A stretch of 27,071 bases of DNA from Monoraphidium neglectum (Eukaryota; Chlorophyta; Chlorophyceae; Sphaeropleales; Selenastraceae), in assembly GCF_000611645.1 (NCBI RefSeq), contig NW_014013192.1, positions 1 through 27,071 of the forward strand. Direction: 5' to 3'. Each line of letters opens with the position of its first letter. The first letter of the stretch is position 1. The notes beneath the pieces are model-generated. The model saw nothing but the letters and a program-made list of their open reading frames with translations, made no database searches and was not told the DNA's origin. Made by a program: the position numbers and the translations under genes. Below are positions 20,450 to 27,071 of the stretch, one piece after another.

Positions 20450-21995
20450 ATGGGCACGCGCAGTGGGTCATTACGGCTACTAGTGGCGGGATTCTGCGTC
20501 GCTGTGCTGATTGTGCTTGCTGGTTCTTCAGCGCGGATCTGGTCTGGTGAGTGCATACTGTGCGATGAGTGTGTGCAAGTGCTTTTGGCTGCCTGTTGTT
20601 GGCGCTTTGACGATTGCAGTGCTCTGTTCCACTTTCACAGGTGCGCCTGTGGTTTACCACGAGCCCCTGCGGCAGACGTCATCAGTGCTGCCCCCGCCGC
20701 CAGTTGCCAGCCAGCAACAGCCCTGCCCAGCACCTGCAACAGCGGTGGCGGCCGCGCACCTGCTGAAAAATCCAGTGCAAGCGGCGCCCACACTGCTGTG
20801 TACTCCACCAGAATTGAGATGCCTGCAGTTTGAGACGCACGCGGGTGTCACAGCAGTTCCTATCGGCCAGCGTAGGAAAATCATCTGGGAGCCGACAGGG
20901 CATTTCGAGGAGGCAGTACCATACCGTCACGGCTGGATGACAGGCAACAGGCTCTCATCCTATTGGAATGCGCGTGCCATGGCTAGTTTTGCTGGCGATG
21001 ACTTTGAGGCTGGTCCGCACCTCAGCAAGCTCTTCAATACAACGTTTCTAAAGTACCTACCCCTTCACGTGCCAGCTCCCGCATGCACCAACCCACTGGC
21101 ATACATGTCAGGTTGCCTTGGATGCACGTTGAACGGCCAGATGTCACGCCTATTTGTGTTCCCTCATGAGTGCAACGGGGCGTGGACAGCGTTCCGGGAA
21201 ACCATCCGTACAGAGACTGCTGCGGCGCTCATGAAGTGGCATGAAGCGGCGGGCAAGCCGGTTCGCGAATTTGGCGCAACAGACACTGTCATACAGTACC
21301 GCTGCGGTGAAGAGACACTGCTGCTGGCCCAAGGGTGAGAGCGCGAGCGAGGTTGGACGCCGTATGCGCTTGCACCGCATGTGTCCTGGGTCCACGTCGA
21401 GCACGCTTGAGTATGGGCAGTGCGCGGGCAGGCGGAAGCAAAACAACATCGGCCTGCTTGCACTGCATCGCCACAGAAATTGTTGGTCGCAGATCGCGCA
21501 ATCCACTTTCCAACGTGGCCTGCATTCAGAACTCATGCTATGCAACCCACCTCCTTGCGTAGGTATGGGCCCTTGGCGTACAGTTGCTACAACGTCATCC
21601 CAATCAACACCACTGCCATCTACATCGTAGCGAACCCCTCCAGACACCCACCATGTGTTGAATTGCTAAATGATCTCAAGCAGTTTTTGAAGCAGTTGCG
21701 ACCAGGCGCCGCCATTCACGTGTTGACAGGAAGCGTTGAAGAGGATTTCGCGGCGTTTTGGAAGGCGCCCTACTTGATCAAGAATGGGCAGAGCACGTTC
21801 AGCTTATGGGCAGCGCTCGCAGGGTACGGCCAAACGTATGCAATCCCGATGGCTGCTGAATTTGCCGTGAACACCACGCCTGCCCTTGGACCTGGCTGGA
21901 ATTGGCGCACATGTCCACTGCTAGAACCGGCCATTGGCAAGACACAGAATATAAGTACTGTGCAGTCCATGATCAAGTGGTTGAGAGCAAATTGA
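20450..21995 (+). CDS. Uncharacterised type II membrane protein, glycosyltransferase-like (algal family)
   Basis: Exons 20450-20546, 20641-21334 and 21563-21995 join in frame to 407 residues. Donors are GTGAGT and GTGAGA; acceptors are TTTCACAG and TTGCGTAG. A signal anchor (LLVAGFCVAVLIVLAG, about 10-25) is followed by a Pro/Ala-rich stem to about 90. The core contains WNARAMASFAG, a Cys-rich CTNPLAYMSGCLGC, FVFPHECNGAW, VIQYRCGEE (about 247-255), YGPLAYSCYNVIP spanning the exon 2/3 junction, and STFSLWAALAGYG (about 341-353). The YRCG element followed by an S-T-F-S-x-W block recalls algal proteins distantly like fucosyltransferases, where an HxRRxD-type Arg binds GDP. I cannot name the family firmly. 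Protein boundaries are well supported; function is inferred. Confidence 0.68.
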
Positions 21996-23079
21996 ATTGT
22001 TCCAGAAACTTGCGCGATTACGTGTGCAATCAAGTCTGTAGCTGGATACCGATGTTTGTGGTGTGCTGTCAACGGTGCCGCCGCTCCAACGCATGTTGTG
22101 CACGAATATGTCTGATGAGTGTGTGAGGAAACATGGAAACTCAGTCAGCCAGCGGGTGTTGCGAAACAAGAGGCCTGGGTCACGGCGGGCACTGCACGCT
22201 GCCAGCCAACTATGCTCCCGGTAATCTGTTTCGGGCTGCCTTGCATGCCCTGGGTTGGCGGGCATGTGGCTATGAACGCCCTCTGCTCTGACATGCGCCA
22301 GGTGTGATGGTGACGACGGCAGCGGCAAGCAAGGTCAAGTGGCGTGACGACCGTCAGCGGGTGGATGGGATAGTGCGTTCAACATGCAGCTCAGGAAATA
22401 TCCAGCACAGCAAAAATATAATGGGCAGCAAACACTGCATGTCGGAAGCACATACTCAAATTGAATCATCCTTCACAGCATAGCGAGATTATTCACACTC
22501 CTGGTTCTACATGGGGCGTGCTACGTCCAGTCTCTCAACACCCCATTAGACCAGAAGGCCCCGCAGGTGGCTGCCCCACGCAGTGTGTGTGCCTTCCATC
22601 ACACAATCTAGTAGCATTTGTTTACACGTGCGGGTATGCGACGCGGTGCTCAGCCAGGCGGTTGGGAGCCCCAAGCGGTGCACAAATCAGCTGGCAGTCG
22701 CACTGCAAACCGTGTGTGTGCTTGTTGTCGCGAAGTTGATGCGTGCCAGCATGCTCATGGTGCTGCAGCTGATTCGTGGTTGATTTGTTAACTCTGCCAC
22801 GCTGCCGGGACGCTATCTATGTATTTCGACAAGCGCGGTGCATTCGCCGATCATCTGCACACTGATACAATACATCGCAAGGTTGCTTGCTGCAAAAGTC
22901 ACCCGGGATATTACGGTAGGAGAGGTCCTGACAAGAGGTGTGACCAAACTTTGAATCGTGTGAGAGCTGGAGTGCGTAAGCGTGCAGCCATCCGGAAAGA
23001 GCTTTCTAGGTGTGTCGCAGCAACAGCGCGAACCCCCTTTTCTTCCAAACCTCATAGCTGCGCTGATCTACTCATCACA
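21996..23079. other. Intergenic region, no gene recognised
   Basis: It holds the 3' flank of the preceding gene and the 5' flank of the DUF268 gene. Open frames are short and without motifs. The frame of the DUF268 exon 1 stays open upstream to 22819 but without a preferable start. No TGTAA was found near 21995. Confidence 0.5.
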
Positions 23080-24599
23080 ATGCATCGCACAGTGCCCACA
23101 AGCCGAAAGTCATTTCTGCCCAACATATGTGCTGTCACTGCTGCAGTGGTGCTGACGTTGATTTCCGGTATCGCCCTCTTCCCTGCACCAGCTAGCCGAT
23201 TGAAACAGGGTGCTGTGCACAAACCAGATCGGCACATCCATGCTGGATCACCGCCAAGTGCAGGGCCGCCATCAAGTAGTGCAGCTGCGCCACTGCCGAA
23301 GTTGCCAAGCGGCGACCCGCACCTGGAGGCTGTCCTGAAGGGCTGTGGTGATGTGTGCCGGGACGATATGACTGGGGAGCCGTCAAAGTTCTTCAACCAC
23401 CTCACCAAGAAAGTGGACTGCCCAGCCCTCTTATCGAATGCTGCCATCGATGCATCTATGCAAGATCCAGAACCGCCTGCAGCCATCCCGGCTCATATGT
23501 TGAACGCCTTCACGTATGGCGGTCGTGTTGCCATGCGCAGATACTTCGACGGCGATAAGGTGCGGCACTGACGCGTTAGAGGATCAACATGTTTGAACAT
23601 CCCCAGCACACCTGCCTATTAGGGGTCATATTCGCTCACCCGCAACTGTGCGTGGAGTAAACTAGATTGTGTGTGTGTGTGTGTATACATGTGTGTGTGT
23701 GTGTGTGTCGGGAGGGAGGGAGGGGGGCGAGAGGCGCACATATTCGTGCGCGCATGTTGACGCCAGCCCTGCATGCCAGCCCTGCTTTCGCTGGTACGCT
23801 CTCAGAAGAGAACTAGGAGCAGAACTTTGGAGGGCGCTCAGTTGGGGATGCATGTAAGCGGTCACTGCTCTTTCTTGCTTTTGCAACAGCAGCCGGTTGC
23901 AACACTGCATGGCCGGCTGATGCACCCTCCTTCCACCACCTTGAATACTCTTTCCAACCACCCAAACTCTCAAAGGTCTTCAATGAACGATATTTGGGGG
24001 CCAGCGCCCTTGTTTCAAACTGGACTGTAGAGATGGTCGACAGTTGGAGCGCTCAGTGCGGCAGGCGCGAGCTGCCTGGGACGTACGGCGTCGCTGAAAC
24101 AAACAAGCTGCTGGACGCTCTGGATCAGATGGAGTTGACAGGCAAACACGTCTTGGTGGTTGGCTCTCAGATCCCTTGGGCTGAGGCGTGCGTACTGAGC
24201 AAGGGAGCGTCTCACGTGACCACAATAGAGTATGGCAGCATTAGCACTACCCATGCAAAGATGACCACGTTGACTCCAGCTGACGTGCGTCGTGATGCGA
24301 GCACGTACGTAGAGCGTTTCGACTCGGCCGTCACTTACTCTTCAGTTGAACACAGTGGTCTTGGTCGCTACGGCGATGCCATGAATCCTTGGGGGGACCG
24401 CCAGGCGGTTGCCCGCATCTGGTGTATGGTAAAGCCCGGGGGCCGGTTGGCAATAGCTGTGCCTGCAGGCGACGATGCGATTGTGTACAACGCGCACAGA
24501 TCGTACGGCAAAGTGCAGCTACCGCATTTGCTTGCCAATTGGAAACAATTGTGGCAATCCCCAGTCGGGTATCACACTGCGTATGTTGTGGAAAAGTAA
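23080..24599 (+). CDS. DUF268-family protein, methyltransferase-like, with N-terminal membrane anchor
   Basis: Exons 23080-23559 and 23976-24599 encode 367 residues. The 416-nt phase-0 intron runs from AAG/GTGCGG to CTCAAAG. N-terminal MHRTVPTSRK plus a hydrophobic segment (CAVTAAVVLTLISGIALF, about 17-34) is a signal anchor, followed by a Pro/Ser/Ala stem. VFNERYLGAS starts exon 2. The DUF268 core shows VLVVGSQIPWAEA (about 218, SAM motif I-like), YSSVEHSGLGRYGD (about 280), a MVKPGGRLAIAVP block and GDDAIVYNAHRSYG (about 324). These are the conserved blocks of DUF268, which resembles class I SAM methyltransferases but has no assigned reaction that I know. The acceptor is the weakest splice site: CAACAG at 23889 would break the frame, so CAAAG at 23975 is preferred. 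Confidence 0.8.
23668..23727 (+). repeat. TG microsatellite followed by a G-quadruplex motif, in the DUF268 intron
   Basis: Two TG runs (about 23668-23684 and 23690-23708) flank TATACA. Immediately after is GGGAGGGAGGGAGGGGGG (23710-23727), four G runs with single-base loops on the sense strand. Confidence 0.9.
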
Positions 24600-24764
24600 T
24601 TGCATCACATTGGTGATAATTGACACTCTGCAATTTGAATACCACGCCAGCTGAAATGGCCAGCACACATCGCACAGCCCGGTCATTGACTTCCGGGTGG
24701 CTTCGCGCCCACGCAGCGACGCCCGGCCCGGCTACCTTAATGCAGGGCAGGCCATGTTTGCTTC
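24600..24764. other. Short intergenic flank of the DUF268 gene
   Basis: This is 3' flanking sequence. No TGTAA signal and no open frame with a motif is visible. Confidence 0.4.
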
Positions 24765-24846
24765 AAAAAGGCGCGGCCGGCAGGATTTCAACCTACGCAA
24801 AAACTCCCATTCGATTTCAAGCCAGTGACATTGCTAGGCAACCGAC
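24765..24846 (-). pseudogene. Decayed tRNA-Ser(UGA)-like sequence with T5 terminator
   Basis: On the minus strand the anticodon region reads TGGCTTGAAATC (anticodon TGA at 24819-24817), then GAATGGGAG, a short variable arm, and GTAGGTTGAAATCCTGC at 24796-24780. The T stem pairs over five bases (GTAGG with CCTGC, one G-U). This follows eukaryotic tRNA-Ser(UGA), which I recall as GGACTTGAAATCC...AGGTTCGAATCCTGC, almost base for base. The T loop has lost the C and G of TTCGA, the D arm is shortened and the acceptor arms do not pair, so it is probably not functional. TTTTT at 24769-24765 is a Pol III terminator in the right place. Confidence 0.6.
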
Positions 24847-27071
24847 GCGGCGCTGAGCTCGCAGCAAGTCCATGTTGCGCCGGCCTGCGCCCCCTTGGCA
24901 GCGGACGCCCGGCTCAGGCTGCACAGCGTGCGCCTGTGCTGCTGACCGGCTGAGACCGCCGACACACAGTGCAAGCTGTTCACCCGCGAGGTGACGCGCG
25001 CTGGGTTATGCTGCTGGCGTATGCATGCAACTGGATCGGTGCCGGCTTGCCCTGACAAGTACGCCCTGATGCTGCTAGCCAGAGCTACTGTCCGCGGTGC
25101 ATCCTCATGGGACTATATGTAGGCTGCTGCCTTGGCTGGCCAGCGCTGATCTGCGTCCAAATCAATTTTCATTTGGCCTTGTTGGCAACAGTGCTGAACA
25201 GAAGCACGACATGACTGTTACACCTTGCTCACGATGAACGTCGCAGCAAAGACCAGCCGTGCAGGCAGCAGCCGGGTGCAAAAGCTGGGCAGGCATGGGT
25301 ATCGGGTGCACCAGCCACCTGGCAGCTGCCGCTGCTGGGTGGCGGGGGAGCTAGTGGTGCAGGGCGGGCCCCTGCTGTGCGTGACACCCAGTGCAGGGCA
25401 AGTGCCGCCGCCGCCGCCGCCGCCGCCATCAATTGCACCGTCGCCGCCGACTCCTCCACCGCCATCGCCATCGTTGGAGGTGCTGCCGTCGCCGTCGCTG
25501 ATGCCCGATGATCGCATGCACGCCGCTACATGCTGTCCAGCCACCACATTCCATTGCACGAAAGGGTGGAGCGGGGTCAGGCACTTCTGACGCCCATTTA
25601 GCTGTATTCCGCATACGAAACTCCCTGATTCGCAGATCATATAGCAAACAGGCCCCAGCGGCGATCGCCATTGCCAGCCGCACGGGGGACGCGGGCGGTG
25701 GTGGCAAGCGCTCAGCCGCACCGCTCGCCGCTGAATATTCGGCAGCGGCGGCTGCGCTGGCCCGAAATGCAACCACACCCCATGTAGTCCCCGCGCTCGC
25801 CGCCGCCGCCGCTGCCGACTCCGTTCCTTGCCGTCCTGTCGCCAGTGAGCCTGTCGCCGCCAATCAGGGTGTTGCTGTGGAGGACGGCCCCAGTTGACGG
25901 GGCGTGGCAGGCTGGCAAGCAGGGCCGCTGCCCCACGCGCCGCCCACGCACGCTCTCAGTAGCTACGCTGCCCCGCCCAGCCAACTGCAATGGCAGTCAC
26001 GTGTTGTACGCGCATGGCCTCAGGCTGTCTCGGCTGGCAGTTACGCCCGGGCTTCCGTTGTCCAGCTGCTGCTGCTGCCACTGCTGTCGCTGCCGCCACT
26101 GGCACAGCTACGGCAGCCGCTGCTGCCGTTGCTGCCGCCGCTGCCGCCGCTGCAGCCGCTGCCGCCGCTGCCGCCACTGCCGCTGCACCTCTGAGCGCAC
26201 CAGACGCGGTTGTGGCTGATCACTCTCCTGCTGCCAGAGTCGTGTCCATCCTTCGCACTGGGCTCGCTCCCACTCATCCCTCCAAAATCCTGTCGGGCCG
26301 CGCGCCCAGGCCTTCTCTAGGTTTACATGTCTTTTACCGCTGTTGCCGTTGTCGCTGACGCCCACGCCGCTGCCGCCGCGGCCGCCCCCATGGGCGCTGC
26401 CGCCGCCGCCCGGTGGGCCTTCACCTTGCCAGAGGCCTCTGGTGTGTTTATATAGCAGACAGCGCCCTCGCCATCTCCATGGCCTTGACAACTGCAAGAC
26501 AAACAAGGACGACCGTGCCAGACCTACCGCACGGCACCCAGCTATGGGCAGCAGAGCCACACCTGGGAGCAAGGCGGCCCGCCTGGGACAGGAGCAGTTG
26601 CTGGAAAAGCTGCCGCATGGCCCGCGCTACCCCGCAGTCCCAGTAGACGTATGATTAATACAAGCTTTTTTTGCTTTGCTTTGTTACAAGCGTCTAGGCC
26701 AGCTAGACTCCTCCCGCCACTGTGACCAACCGGTTTGAAGCAACAACTTGCGTCAACACAAACTAGCCGCCCAAGGCAGGCGGCAACACACGTAACACCA
26801 AACAAGCCAAGGTAAAGCTGCAGATATACAAGTAGAGCAATGAGGGCGCACTGCACACCCCCAGGAGACATGCCTGGCCCTGGGCCCTGGGGCCTCTCAA
26901 GGGCACAGGCGGGCCGCAGGTCTCACCGCCTGCGGCGACGGTAGCGCGGTACCCGCACCCCCGCCCCCCTGTCGGCGTCCCATGTTAGCAAGGGCATGAC
27001 GGTGCAGGGGTGAGTTCCCGGGGCCCCCGTCACCCCCGTCTGACGCAGGTTGATTTGATTTGATTTGTTAC
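24847..27071. other. Right-end region, low complexity and no confident gene
   Basis: It contains a GCC run at about 25404-25427, Pro-rich or Gly-rich coding illusions at 25380-25500, and a long GCTGCCGCC-type tract at about 26060-26200 that reads as Ala or Ser in several frames. A plus frame ending GSKAARLGQEQLLEKLPHGPRYPAVPVDV (split here as GSKAARLGQEQLL and EKLPHGPRYPAVPVDV), stop at 26652-26654, could be a real last exon, but no upstream exon can be linked to it. TTACA at 26683-26687 would be a minus-strand poly(A) signal. The window ends in a GATTT tandem (about 27050-27067). Confidence 0.4.

Noticed and set aside
23890..23975. Upstream extension of DUF268 exon 2 from the CAACAG acceptor
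   Set aside because: It needs a phase-1 donor, and none of quality exists in exon 1. The phase-0 acceptor at 23975 keeps the frame.
26343..26654. Plus-strand frame with a protein-like end
   Set aside because: No upstream exon, start or family motif can be linked to it; mentioned only within the right-end region.

Overview
The window looks like nuclear DNA of a chlorophyte green alga. Genes are split by spliceosomal introns, the GC content is high with many CTG/GCC trinucleotide runs, and three gene ends are followed 67-107 nt later by TGTAA, the usual green-algal poly(A) signal. Nothing looks bacterial: there are no operons and no Shine-Dalgarno sites. Gene models were built by hand from splice sites, reading-frame continuity and family motifs; all coordinates are predictions.

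Layout. (1) Positions 1-867 hold the last four exons of a glycine-rich RNA-binding protein, most likely the tail of a DED1/DDX3-type DEAD-box helicase. (2) 868-3056 is very GC-rich with no supported gene. (3) 3128-6328 (minus) is a two-exon mTERF-family organelle nucleic-acid-binding protein with long Gln, His and Ser tracts. (4) 8621-9938 is a complete six-exon mitochondrial cytochrome c gene. It has a GC-AG first intron, and a 7-nt microexon is needed to supply the invariant tryptophan. (5) 11512-24599 holds five neighbouring genes: a PC-esterase/TBL-like SGNH O-acyltransferase, an exostosin/GT47-like glycosyltransferase (minus), an FkbM-family methyltransferase, an unrecognised glycosyltransferase-like protein and a DUF268 protein. 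Each begins with a short N-terminal hydrophobic anchor typical of type II Golgi enzymes. (6) 24600-27071 holds a decayed tRNA-Ser(UGA)-like sequence and low-complexity DNA, with no confident gene.

How the genes fit together. The helicase, mTERF and cytochrome c genes are unrelated housekeeping or organelle genes. The five secretory-pathway genes share topology and a plausible theme: building a polysaccharide or glycoprotein glycan and decorating it by transfer, methylation and O-acetylation. This clustering is the most interesting feature of the window. It is inferred from family membership and adjacency, not from any shown pathway.
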